Part shown: positions 34,792 to 42,616 of the stretch, piece after piece | Position numbering within the stretch: position 1 is the stretch's first letter | Layout of the letters: each line of letters starts with the position of its first letter | From: Acidobacteriota bacterium | Lineage (GTDB): Bacteria; Acidobacteriota; Terriglobia; Bryobacterales; Bryobacteraceae | NCBI GenBank assembly: GCA_018268935.1 | Contig: JAFDVS010000017.1 | Span: 1 to 44,136, forward strand | DNA: 44,136 nucleotides | Reading direction: 5' to 3' | Notes under the pieces: model-generated | Database searches by the model: none | The model's input: only the letters and a program-made list of their open reading frames with translations | Told to the model about the DNA's origin: nothing | Translations under genes and position numbers: made by a program

Positions 34792-36438
34792 GTGGATCCG
34801 ATGCAGGTAGCTAGGGCGTCAACAGGGCTCGATAGTCCAAGCCCGGTAGCATTTAAGCTTCCCCCGGCAATGGTGGAGAAAGCCGCCGAAAGGCTCTGCT
34901 GGATCTCCGTCATGTGCGCCGTCACCACGGTGGTCTCCTTCAGTCTTCAGAATTTTCTGCAGCCCGAAATGAGCGCCATGCTGGACAAACCAGCGCTGCG
35001 CCTCACCCTGCTCGGCCTGCTCCTGTTCGCAGTGGGACTCACTGCAGTCAACCGCTTCGGCCTGGTGAAAAAAGAGACACTCATCGACCTTGGCGTGGTT
35101 TTTCAGATCGCGGTCAGTTTCGCCATCTCGATGTTTGAAACATCGCTTGGCTGGAACCCGAATGAGCCCGTGCGCGGTCTCTCTTCCGTCGCCGTGTGGC
35201 TTTCTCTCTGCGGTCTGCTTCTGCCCAACTCGCCGATGAAAGCCGGCATCGCGGGGTTGCTCAGTGCTGGTTCCTGGCCCCTCGCCTATTCCATCAACCT
35301 GAACCTGTATGGCTTCGCACCGCTTCCCTGGAATCGGCTGGCAATCTGGCTCTTCCCCATGTTCCTCATGGCCGTCTGGATGTACGCCATCAGCAAACGC
35401 ATGTACAAAATGCAGCTGACGCAACAGAAAGCGGAGGAGCTGGGCAGCTACACTCTCGACTTCATGATCGGCAAGGGAGGTATGGGTGAAGTCTGGCGTG
35501 CCAAGCACAAGATGCTTGCCCGCGATGCAGCCATCAAGCTCATTCGCCCCGAAGTTCTCGCCGGCGTCTCTGCTCGCCAGGAACACGTCATCCAGCGCCG
35601 CTTTGAACGGGAAGCCAAAGCAACTGCCAGCCTGCGTAGTCCGCACACCGTGGCCCTGTTCGATTTCGGTAAGACCAAGGACAATACGTTCTACTACGTC
35701 ATGGAATTGCTCGATGGCATAGACTTGCAGAGCCTCGTAGACCGCTATGGACCCATGCCGGCCGGCCGCGTGGTCCGCATCCTCAACCAGGTCTGTCAAT
35801 CTCTCGAAGAGGCTCACCGCGCTGGGATGATCCATCGCGACATCAAGCCGAAGAACATCTTCCTCAGCCGCCTCGGCCTCGAATACGACTTCGCCAAAGT
35901 GCTCGACTTCGGTCTCGTGAAAACCCTCATGCGCGAGGATATGTCGGTGCACACCGTGGAAGGAACGGCCACGGGTACCCCGGCCTACCTATCCCCCGAG
36001 ATTGCCATGGGGGAACAGACGATTGATGGGCGCGCGGACCTCTATTCACTTGGCTGCGTCGCCTACTTCCTGCTCACCGGCCAGATGGTGTTTACGGAAA
36101 CGAATCCCACTGCTCTGGCGATCGCGCATGTGCAGAAGCAACCGGCGCCTCCCAGCCAGCGGACGGAACTACCCATCCCAGCCGCGCTCGAAGAAATCGT
36201 CATGCAGTTGTTGGAGAAAGATCCGGCCAAGCGCATCTTCTCCGCTCAGGAGTTGAGCCGGCGCCTTCGTTGCCTCCGCAACCAATTGACCTGGAGTGAA
36301 GACGATGCCGCGGCCTGGTGGCAGACCAATCTGCCCGAACAGCGTGTGGAACCGTTGCAGCCGCAGGAAACTCCGGAACCCTCCGGTTCTCTCAGCCCAG
36401 TCGGCATCGGCTTCCAAAGCCCTGTGAAGTCCCGCTAA
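34792..36438 (+). CDS. Membrane-anchored Hanks-type serine/threonine protein kinase
   Basis: A 548-residue protein. About six membrane helices lie at residues 35-57, 68-86, 96-114, 130-147, 150-168 and 180-198. A cytoplasmic kinase domain follows at about 217-490: glycine loop IGKGGMGEVW, Lys249 in DAAIKLI, HRDIKPKN with Asp350, DFG at 372-374 and SPE at 401-403 (PAYLSPE). All catalytic residues are kept, so it should be active. The N-terminal membrane unit is a probable sensor, in contrast to the C-terminal propeller or PASTA sensors of many bacterial kinases. The C-terminal tail is proline-rich and unstructured. The start is GTG 34792 or ATG 34801. The 3' end overlaps the convergent PEP-CTERM gene by 47 bases. 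Confidence 0.92.
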   Translation: MDPMQVARASTGLDSPSPVAFKLPPAMVEKAAERLCWISVMCAVTTVVSFSLQNFLQPEMSAMLDKPALRLTLLGLLLFAVGLTAVNRFGLVKKETLIDLGVVFQIAVSFAISMFETSLGWNPNEPVRGLSSVAVWLSLCGLLLPNSPMKAGIAGLLSAGSWPLAYSINLNLYGFAPLPWNRLAIWLFPMFLMAVWMYAISKRMYKMQLTQQKAEELGSYTLDFMIGKGGMGEVWRAKHKMLARDAAIKLIRPEVLAGVSARQEHVIQRRFEREAKATASLRSPHTVALFDFGKTKDNTFYYVMELLDGIDLQSLVDRYGPMPAGRVVRILNQVCQSLEEAHRAGMIHRDIKPKNIFLSRLGLEYDFAKVLDFGLVKTLMREDMSVHTVEGTATGTPAYLSPEIAMGEQTIDGRADLYSLGCVAYFLLTGQMVFTETNPTALAIAHVQKQPAPPSQRTELPIPAALEEIVMQLLEKDPAKRIFSAQELSRRLRCLRNQLTWSEDDAAAWWQTNLPEQRVEPLQPQETPEPSGSLSPVGIGFQSPVKSR

Positions 36439-37057
36439 ACCGCCGCCGCATCAGTACGGCAATCACGCCGGAGCCAAGCAGCAACAGTGACCCTGGCTCG
36501 GGCGAGTCGCACGCTTCCACCAACCCGAACTCAATATCGTCGATCAGCATGCCGCTGACGCTGCCACTCACAGCGCTCACTTTCACCAGTTGAATCTGCC
36601 CGCTAAACGTAATATTGGCCACGCCAAGGGAACTGCCTCCGGTCGTCGTGAACACGTTGTTATAGACCTCGTTCCCCGCGCAATCGTACATCTGCACTCG
36701 GAAGGTCTCCGAAGCTGCATCCCCATCACCGGCGCGCAAATTCACAAAGGATGTGCACGCTGCCGAAGATCCCGATTCAAAGTGAAACGAAACGGAGTCT
36801 GCGGGCGGAATGGCGATGAACAGTGCGTTCGGTTGCGAGTTCGAGAACGGAGCTGTACCATACTCTGGCAGCGACACATCCGTCACCCTTGACGAGTACG
36901 GCGAACCTGCCGGAGTAAAAATGATCCCCTGCGAGGCATACTGGTTCGTGACAATCGTTCCTGCCGGCAGGCTATCAAACCCAACATAGCCCGCCCGCGA
37001 AGGCGTGGCGGCGGCTACCGCGATGACACCAAGGGCCACAAAGGCCGAAATCTTCAT
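36392..37057 (-). CDS. PEP-CTERM-anchored exported protein
   Basis: A 221-residue protein with a signal peptide (MKISAFVALGVIAVAAATPSRA) and a beta-rich middle region containing two cysteines (Cys98-type segment SAACTSF and MYDCAGN). The C-terminal sorting signal SPEPGSLLLLGSGVIAVLMRRR combines a PEP motif, a membrane helix and an arginine cluster. PEP-CTERM proteins are processed by an exosortase and usually end on the surface or in the extracellular matrix. A 13-residue tail after the arginines is longer than usual and is encoded opposite the kinase 3' end. AGGAGG lies 9 bases before ATG 37057 but sits inside a 13-pair stem (37066-37097). No exosortase gene is in the window. Confidence 0.85.
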   Translation of the reverse strand: MKISAFVALGVIAVAAATPSRAGYVGFDSLPAGTIVTNQYASQGIIFTPAGSPYSSRVTDVSLPEYGTAPFSNSQPNALFIAIPPADSVSFHFESGSSAACTSFVNLRAGDGDAASETFRVQMYDCAGNEVYNNVFTTTGGSSLGVANITFSGQIQLVKVSAVSGSVSGMLIDDIEFGLVEACDSPEPGSLLLLGSGVIAVLMRRRFSGTSQGFGSRCRLG

Positions 37058-37065
37058 GAAGAAGG

Positions 37066-37097
37066 TCCTCCTGACTCCAATGCGGGAATCAGGAGGA
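37066..37097 (-). promoter_or_regulatory. Strong hairpin that sequesters the Shine-Dalgarno of the PEP-CTERM gene
   Basis: In the minus-strand RNA, UCCUCCUGA then UUCC pairs with GGAG then UCAGGAGGA: 13 continuous pairs (one U-G wobble) around the six-base loop CGCAUU. The 3' arm contains AGGAGG, the gene's Shine-Dalgarno 9 bases before the ATG, and the 5' arm is a near-perfect anti-Shine-Dalgarno. It starts 26 bases after the stop of the SBBP/SLH gene. A weakly pyrimidine-rich stretch follows, so a terminator or attenuator role is also possible. It could be a thermosensor, a protein-binding switch or a structure opened by translation of the upstream gene. Confidence 0.7.
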
Positions 37098-37123
37098 ACA
37101 GGGGTCAACAACTCCGCGCGTGC

Positions 37124-40072
37124 TTACCAGGGCGTCAGAAACATGCGTGTCAGGAACGCCGCCATCTGCGACCGCGTTGTCGGATCGTTCACGCAGAACA
37201 CCGTTGCCGTGCAACCCAGCGTCACACCCGTCTGCCGCAGCTTTTGAATGTGGCTGAAGAAGGCGTGGTTCGTCGGCACATCCGTGAATGACTGCCCGCT
37301 GGGGTACTGGAAGTTGTTCCCAAACTTCGACCGGATCAGGAAAGCAGCCATCTGCCCTCTGGTCACCGATTCGTCCGGGCAGTACTGCGTCAGATTGCAC
37401 CCCTGCGTCACATTGATCTGGCGCAGCTTCTGAATCCACTTGAAGAACGGATGCGTCGCCGGTACGTCCGTGAAATAGGGTGCCGCCGGGAACACGAAAT
37501 CGTCGGACCCAACCAGACTCCGCACAATGAACACGGCCATCTGACCGCGTGTCGTGCGTTGGTCCGGGCAATAGTTCGTCGCGTCGCACCCCGATGTAAT
37601 CGCGTTATCCTTCATCAAACGCACGTAGTCCACGAACTGATGGTTGTTGGGGACATCCGCAAAGGGCGCCAGCGTCGATGACCCCTTCTGCAGAATGTGA
37701 ACCTGATTGCCCGCCACCTGCACAATGGCGGTGCGAGGACTCGCTCCCGCGTGTGGGGATAGCGTGAAGTTGAGTGACCCGTTTCCCTGCGACAACGCGT
37801 TCGAAGTCAAGGTGACCCAGGGCGTGCTCGAAAACGCATACCACGGACAGAAGTTCCCGGAAACTCCGACACCTCCTGCGCCGCCCTCTAATGGAAAAGA
37901 CGTTCCCGTAGAAGCGACCGTGGAGATACACTCACTGAGATTGAACGCAGTGACTCGCATCAGGAATCCGTCGGATACACCGTTGAACGTAGGATCATAG
38001 GAGTCGGACGTGATCGCTACCCCGCCGCCTGTCACGCCAGCCAGGTACACATCTCCGCTCGCGCTTCCGGCCGAAACGCGAACGACGTCCTCCCCGGATC
38101 CACCCAGTACCGACGAGAAATACAGTTGGTTCGCCATCGGCGTGAAAATGGACACAAATCCATCGCCCAGAAACCCGCTCGAGAACTGCCATGCGTCCAG
38201 CGTGGTGGGAAAGGAATTCGAACTCGAGTAGCCAGTGATCAACATGTATCCGCCATCCAGCGGACGCACCGAGGAGGCGAAGTCCACCGCCGTAGTGCCA
38301 ATCAGTGTACTGGCGATCAACTTCGATCCGTCCGAACTCAGCCGGCTCAGAAACGCGTTGGTCACCCCCCGATTGTTCGTCTGGTACGCCCCAGTGGTTG
38401 TCGGATAATCCCCACTGGTGGTCTGCCCCGCCACCAGAACACGGCCGCCCGGCTCGATCGACATGCCGAACGACACTTCCTGCCCGGTTCCACCAAGTAG
38501 AGTACTGAACACCAGTCGTTTGCCCGAGGAACTGAACCGCGCCACAAAGGCATCCTGTATCCCTTTCAGGTTTCGCTGGAAGGCGCCCGTCGTCGTGGGA
38601 AAATCCGGGGAATTGGTCAAGCCTGTCAGATAAATCTCTCCGGACGCATCCACCACCACGGACTTCGGCAAATCGTGAGAGTTCCCACCAAAGAACGTAG
38701 AGAACACCAACTGCTGTCCCGTCGAGTTCAACTGCAGCAGCCAGATGTCCGCGGCCCCATTAAACGAACGGTCGTAAGCGCCTTCTGTCGTGGGAAACAC
38801 GAATGTCGTTGTGTACCCTGTTATCACGGCATTGCCGGAAGGGTCCAGCCCCACAGACGCCGCCCGTTCCTCCGAATCGAACTCTCCAATGAACGTGGAA
38901 TAGGAGATCTGGCTTCCGGAAGCGCTAAACTTTACCGCGAATGCGTCCACCTGGCCCCGCAGATCCCGCTGGTAGGCTGCCTGCGTCGTCGGAAAGTCGT
39001 CCGAATTGGTTTCTCCAACCACATGAGCATTCCCCGATGCGTCCACCGCAATTCCGTTGATCTGCTCCTCGCGCGTGCCGCCCAGGAATGTCGAGTAGAA
39101 CAACTCCCCGCCCGTAAAGGCGACCTTGGTCAGAAATGCATCCACCGTGCCGCTCAATTGAGCGCTCGGCAGGCCGTTGAACACCGGAAAATTGGCTGAT
39201 CGTGTCGATCCGCCCACATAGGCATTGCCCTGAACATCCACGGCCAAGGCCTGCACATCGTCCAATTGCGACCCACCGATGTACGTGGAATAGAAGATCG
39301 CAGGATCAATTACAAGGGCCATTTCCCGGCGATACGCCCCAAGCGTAAAGGCAAACGCATGCTCGCCCTCGCTCCGGTAACTCCCTTTCACGGGAATGCG
39401 CACGCCATCCACTTCCTGATACACAACGGGCCGTTTGTGCCGGATGCTGCCCGCCGAAGTAACCAGCAGCAGGTCGCCGTTTTCCTCGATCTTGGACTTC
39501 TCTACGCCTTTCCAGGCCATCCGGATCCGGCTCGGATCCGCGCCAGGCGAAACCACAAAATCATACTCCATCCGCTGTTCCGTGCTGTAGTAAACCAGAT
39601 CAATACCCGGATAGACGTTCTTGAACCGAACCCGTCCATAGTGCGGCACATCGGTGTACCACCGGGCCGGATCCTTACCGTAGAAATAATTACTGACCCC
39701 ACGCAGCTTTTCCTCAAAAACCACCGCTTCCGCTTTTCCCGCGCCGATCAGTTCCATCACCACCGGCGCCGGTGTGTTGGCGTTGCTGTACACCGTCTCC
39801 CGTCCGGTCAACATGGTGAGAAAGCCACCTCCGCGGCTGACCGCTCGCACATCGCCCGTCGCCTGCCCCTGGTTCGGCTCAAAATAAAGCGCAGTTCCCG
39901 ACAGAACCTGCTTTGCCTGATGCCGTATTCCCACCAGTTCTTGGCTTCGCGCGGCAGTCAACAATGAGGCTGGCTTGCCCGACGCCTCAGCCAACGCGGC
40001 TCCTCCCAGCGCCACCAGCACAAAACACACAATCCTCCGCTGCTCTCGCCTTCCTGGCGATGCTGTTTTCAT
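37124..40072 (-). CDS. SBBP-repeat beta-propeller surface protein with BACON-like and three S-layer homology domains
   Basis: A 982-residue exported protein (signal peptide about residues 1-30). An N-terminal region (about 50-270) with YFEPNQGQ and HYGRVRFKNVYPGIDLVYY matches the usual head of SBBP-repeat proteins. SBBP propeller repeats run from about 280 to 700 (DxxGNAYVxGxTxSxxFPTT), and a BACON-like strand domain from about 715 to 795. Three S-layer homology domains cover 802-982. Each has a cysteine pair spaced C-x5-C (GCDATNYC, GCNLTQYC, GCTATVFC), probably forming disulfides, and an RxQMAxF core. It is likely attached to the cell surface or outer envelope. AAGGAG lies 7 bases before the ATG. 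It precedes the PEP-CTERM gene. Confidence 0.9.
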   Translation of the reverse strand: MKTASPGRREQRRIVCFVLVALGGAALAEASGKPASLLTAARSQELVGIRHQAKQVLSGTALYFEPNQGQATGDVRAVSRGGGFLTMLTGRETVYSNANTPAPVVMELIGAGKAEAVVFEEKLRGVSNYFYGKDPARWYTDVPHYGRVRFKNVYPGIDLVYYSTEQRMEYDFVVSPGADPSRIRMAWKGVEKSKIEENGDLLLVTSAGSIRHKRPVVYQEVDGVRIPVKGSYRSEGEHAFAFTLGAYRREMALVIDPAIFYSTYIGGSQLDDVQALAVDVQGNAYVGGSTRSANFPVFNGLPSAQLSGTVDAFLTKVAFTGGELFYSTFLGGTREEQINGIAVDASGNAHVVGETNSDDFPTTQAAYQRDLRGQVDAFAVKFSASGSQISYSTFIGEFDSEERAASVGLDPSGNAVITGYTTTFVFPTTEGAYDRSFNGAADIWLLQLNSTGQQLVFSTFFGGNSHDLPKSVVVDASGEIYLTGLTNSPDFPTTTGAFQRNLKGIQDAFVARFSSSGKRLVFSTLLGGTGQEVSFGMSIEPGGRVLVAGQTTSGDYPTTTGAYQTNNRGVTNAFLSRLSSDGSKLIASTLIGTTAVDFASSVRPLDGGYMLITGYSSSNSFPTTLDAWQFSSGFLGDGFVSIFTPMANQLYFSSVLGGSGEDVVRVSAGSASGDVYLAGVTGGGVAITSDSYDPTFNGVSDGFLMRVTAFNLSECISTVASTGTSFPLEGGAGGVGVSGNFCPWYAFSSTPWVTLTSNALSQGNGSLNFTLSPHAGASPRTAIVQVAGNQVHILQKGSSTLAPFADVPNNHQFVDYVRLMKDNAITSGCDATNYCPDQRTTRGQMAVFIVRSLVGSDDFVFPAAPYFTDVPATHPFFKWIQKLRQINVTQGCNLTQYCPDESVTRGQMAAFLIRSKFGNNFQYPSGQSFTDVPTNHAFFSHIQKLRQTGVTLGCTATVFCVNDPTTRSQMAAFLTRMFLTPW

Positions 40073-40123
40073 AATGAACTCCTTACTGCGATTGTCCTTC
40101 CCATCTTACAACCCTCAACTCAG

Positions 40124-41200
40124 TCAGGGCGTTACGGACGCACGAAACAAGAGTCCGGTGTCCGTTGCCGCCCATAGAGCCCCACCCGGGGTTCCGGCCA
40201 GCCACACGCGCCCCGCTTCTACCTTCGGAAACGGCATCTCTTTCCACTCATGAAGATCCTCGGATTGAAACAGGCACACCCGTCCTTGCCGTACCTCACT
40301 GGCGATTGCCGGTGGTTCAATCGCCGCCAGATACCCCCCTCCGGGTGTTAGCCATGAGTCCGTCACCGCCCGATCCTTGCGCCGGAATACACGATCGCTC
40401 GCCCCCGTTTTCAGGTCGATGGAAAAGACTTCGCTCGGCCACTCGAAGGCATCATGAAACTCCAGAAGCGCCAGTCCCTTGCCGTTTCTTGCGTACCGCA
40501 CCCGCGTGATCTTTCCAAAAATCGACGTTACCGAATGCCGCCAGGTCTTGCCGCCATCACGAGTTTCCAGGGTGAGCGACGCCCCCGGCCACTCCTTCCG
40601 CCGGCTTTCCTGATCGCGATCGAGCCAGGCGGGAAACACCTCCGTACGCCCCTTGCGCGGCGGCCGCGATGCCCCCGATATGATCCCTACGCGCTCCGTT
40701 ACGAAGTGAATCCAATGGTAGGTCGTGTTGGCCGTGTTCGTCGTTGGTTCGTCCGCGGCCGGCACCCTGCGCCATTCCTCGCCAGTGCTGGTTTCCAGAA
40801 TCGTCTTCCCGCTACCAGTGGCAAAGCCTTTCTCCGCCAGAAACAGGATACACTCCAACCCCTCGCCTTCCCACCGCTTCTCCCACTTCCCACCTGCAAG
40901 CAGCAGTCTCCAGATTCCGCTTACTCCCGCGATCCAGAAATAGCGCCCGTCCTGCGTCACGCTTTTGGCGAATTCGGGCAATCGAACGCGCTGCCAGTTT
41001 TCCGCGTTGTGATGAATCAGCAGTCCCTCTTCCGCAGTCCGCGCCAGCACCAGGGGAGCATCGCCTCCGCCCGGCACAAAATCCACAACCGTGGCCGGTG
41101 GGTCCAAACGGTACACCTGTTCGAAGGAAGACTTCGATTGGCCGTTAGCCGAGACTCCGATGCCAGCGGCAATTGTGGGAAAGAAGGTTCGGCGCCGCAT
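40124..41200 (-). CDS. Exported BNR/YCF48-like propeller protein
   Basis: A 358-residue protein with a twin-arginine-like signal (MRRRTFFPTIAAGIGVSANGQ) and a beta-propeller with Asp-box/BNR elements (TLETRDGGKTWRHS near 205). Several blades match photosystem-II assembly factor YCF48-like or sialidase-like proteins. No sialidase catalytic arginine triad is clear, so binding is more likely than catalysis. There is no visible Shine-Dalgarno. It starts 15 bases after the GAF gene stop and is likely co-transcribed. It ends 51 bases before the SBBP/SLH gene on the same strand. Confidence 0.72.
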   Translation of the reverse strand: MRRRTFFPTIAAGIGVSANGQSKSSFEQVYRLDPPATVVDFVPGGGDAPLVLARTAEEGLLIHHNAENWQRVRLPEFAKSVTQDGRYFWIAGVSGIWRLLLAGGKWEKRWEGEGLECILFLAEKGFATGSGKTILETSTGEEWRRVPAADEPTTNTANTTYHWIHFVTERVGIISGASRPPRKGRTEVFPAWLDRDQESRRKEWPGASLTLETRDGGKTWRHSVTSIFGKITRVRYARNGKGLALLEFHDAFEWPSEVFSIDLKTGASDRVFRRKDRAVTDSWLTPGGGYLAAIEPPAIASEVRQGRVCLFQSEDLHEWKEMPFPKVEAGRVWLAGTPGGALWAATDTGLLFRASVTP

Positions 41201-41215
41201 ACAGCAGGGCGAACA

Positions 41216-41863
41216 CTAGCTCCGGGGAGTGATCGGCCCTGCCGACAGCACCAGGTCCGCGTGATTCGCTTCCTCAATCGCGGCTGCAGTCATCCTCGCC
41301 AGCACCAACAGGCATCCCACCTGTTCGCCCACGGTCGTAATCACTTCCATCTCGTTGCCCGAATGCGCATGCGGCTGGCGATGCTGCACATTGATCACAC
41401 CCACCACCCGGTTGCGCGCAATCACCGGCGCGGACAAAAAGGCTTCGAACGTGTCTTCCGGCAAATCCCCGAAGAACTTAAAGCGCGAGTCCCGGAATGC
41501 TTCCCGCGAAATCGCCACCATGCGCCGCTCCCGCGCCACCCAACCCGTCAAGCCTTCCGTCAACTTCAACCGCACTTTCCCAATCACCGATGGATGCGGC
41601 GTGTTCGATGCGCAAAGCACCAGTTCCTTATCTTCCATCAGGTACAACAGGCAAGAATCGCACGCAGTGAATTCCACCACCAGATCGACGATCCCCTGCA
41701 ACACATCCTGCAGCGGCATCTCCCGCACCATGAAGCGGCTGATCTTCTGGAACATGCGCAACTGCTTCTCCGTGCGCTCCAGCCGCTCCTCTAGGTCTTT
41801 CTGTTTGGCCACCTTGTTATTATCACACTCCCCACTGCCCCCCATAGTACTGCGGAACTTCAC
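41216..41863 (-). CDS. GAF-domain protein with N-terminal coiled coil
   Basis: A 215-residue cytosolic protein. A short coiled coil (about residues 18-45, KQKDLEERLERTEKQLRMFQ) is followed by a GAF domain (about 50-190: MPLQDVLQGIVDLVVEFTACDSCLLYL, then LTEGLTGWVARERRMVAI and SAPVIARNRVVGVINVQHR). There is no output domain, so it probably works by binding a small ligand and a partner protein. Start GTG 41863 or ATG 41845; neither has a good Shine-Dalgarno. It heads the minus-strand run of propeller, SBBP/SLH and PEP-CTERM genes and is divergent from bactofilin. Confidence 0.82.
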   Translation of the reverse strand: MKFRSTMGGSGECDNNKVAKQKDLEERLERTEKQLRMFQKISRFMVREMPLQDVLQGIVDLVVEFTACDSCLLYLMEDKELVLCASNTPHPSVIGKVRLKLTEGLTGWVARERRMVAISREAFRDSRFKFFGDLPEDTFEAFLSAPVIARNRVVGVINVQHRQPHAHSGNEMEVITTVGEQVGCLLVLARMTAAAIEEANHADLVLSAGPITPRS

Positions 41864-41871
41864 TTTGCCAC

Positions 41872-41900
41872 TTGCTTATCGCCCCCGCCTCCTTTAGTAT
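41872..41900 (+). promoter_or_regulatory. Candidate sigma-70 promoter for the bactofilin gene
   Basis: TTGCTT at 41872-41877 and TAGTAT at 41895-41900 are separated by 17 bases, a standard spacing. Each keeps the most conserved positions of the -35 and -10 elements. Transcription would begin near 41907, giving a leader of about 90 bases. Confidence 0.4.
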
Positions 41901-41979
41901 GAAATTTCGATGTCGCGGGCCCGTCATTCCCTCCCCCCGGCGGGCGCGTTAACCTTAGCACTTACTGCTCTCACTCACA

Positions 41980-41993
41980 GGAAGGAGTCTTCC
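41980..41993 (+). promoter_or_regulatory. Small hairpin holding the bactofilin Shine-Dalgarno
   Basis: GGAAG, loop GAGT, CTTCC: a 5-pair stem with a four-base loop, which includes the GGAAGGAG ribosome site in its 5' arm and loop. It ends 4 bases before the ATG. The stem is short, so the effect may be small. Confidence 0.35.
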
Positions 41994-41997
41994 CACA

Positions 41998-42546
41998 ATG
42001 TGGTCCCGTCGTAAAGAGGAAGAATATTCACCCAAGCAGTCCTATAATCCGCCCTCACAGGCGGACATGAAGGAGGGAAACACCATGTCCAACATGCCGT
42101 CACGCATGGAGACCGAGTCCTACCGCCCGTCTTCAGCCGCGTCTATCGGCAAGTCGGTCATGATCAAAGGTCAGATCATCTCGCGGGAAGACCTGTATCT
42201 CGATGGCGAACTCGAAGGGACTGTGGAATTGAATGAGCACCGGCTCACCATTGGGCCCAACGGACGTGTCCAGGCTAACGTCAAGGCGCGCGAAATCGTG
42301 ATCATCGGCACCATTCACGGCAACGTGGAAGCCACCGAAAAACTCGAGATCCGCAAGGAAGCGAAACTCGTCGGTGACATACGCACAGCCCGCATCGTGA
42401 TTGAAGATGGCGCCTATTTCAAAGGCAGCATCGATATCATCAAGCAGGACGTCGGCAAGCAGGAAAAGTCGCAGCCGAGACAGCAGGCGAATGCCGCCGC
42501 GGCTGCATCCAGTACTAGCACTCCAGTCGCCGAAGTGAAGCGCTAA
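41998..42546 (+). CDS. Bactofilin
   Basis: A 182-residue cytoskeletal protein. A disordered N-terminal arm (residues 1-45) precedes the beta-helical bactofilin domain (about 47-150: KGQIISREDLYLDGELEGTV, then IGPNGRVQANVKAREIVIIG, IHGNVEATEKLEIRKEAKLVG and DIRTARIVIEDGAYFKGSID). An Ala/Ser/Gln tail follows. Bactofilins form nucleotide-free filaments at the membrane that scaffold cell shape, wall synthesis or polar structures. Downstream lie a methyltransferase-like gene and a pyruvyltransferase-like gene, consistent with an envelope role, although the partner cannot be named. Confidence 0.94.
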   Translation: MWSRRKEEEYSPKQSYNPPSQADMKEGNTMSNMPSRMETESYRPSSAASIGKSVMIKGQIISREDLYLDGELEGTVELNEHRLTIGPNGRVQANVKAREIVIIGTIHGNVEATEKLEIRKEAKLVGDIRTARIVIEDGAYFKGSIDIIKQDVGKQEKSQPRQQANAAAAASSTSTPVAEVKR

Positions 42547-42570
42547 GCTAGAAGTTGGTTGCAATCTTTG

Positions 42571-42606
42571 CGCGGGCCTTCCTGCCGCCAGGTACGAAGG
42601 CCTGCG
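42571..42606 (+). terminator. Long intergenic hairpin between bactofilin and methyltransferase genes, no T-run
   Basis: CGCGGGCCTTC at 42571-42581 pairs with GAAGGCCTGCG at 42596-42606: 11 pairs with one G-T wobble. The 14-base loop can itself form CTG/CAG. It starts 24 bases after the bactofilin stop. No T-run follows, so it may be an attenuator, an RNA-processing or a stability element rather than a standard terminator. Confidence 0.5.
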
Positions 42607-42616
42607 TTGATCTGAG

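Noticed and set aside
34819..35952. 377-residue minus-strand open frame opposite the kinase
   Set aside because: The kinase frame has all catalytic motifs; the antisense frame has no domain.
40454..41794. 446-residue plus-strand open frame opposite the BNR and GAF genes
   Set aside because: It spans two well-supported minus genes and has shadow-type composition.
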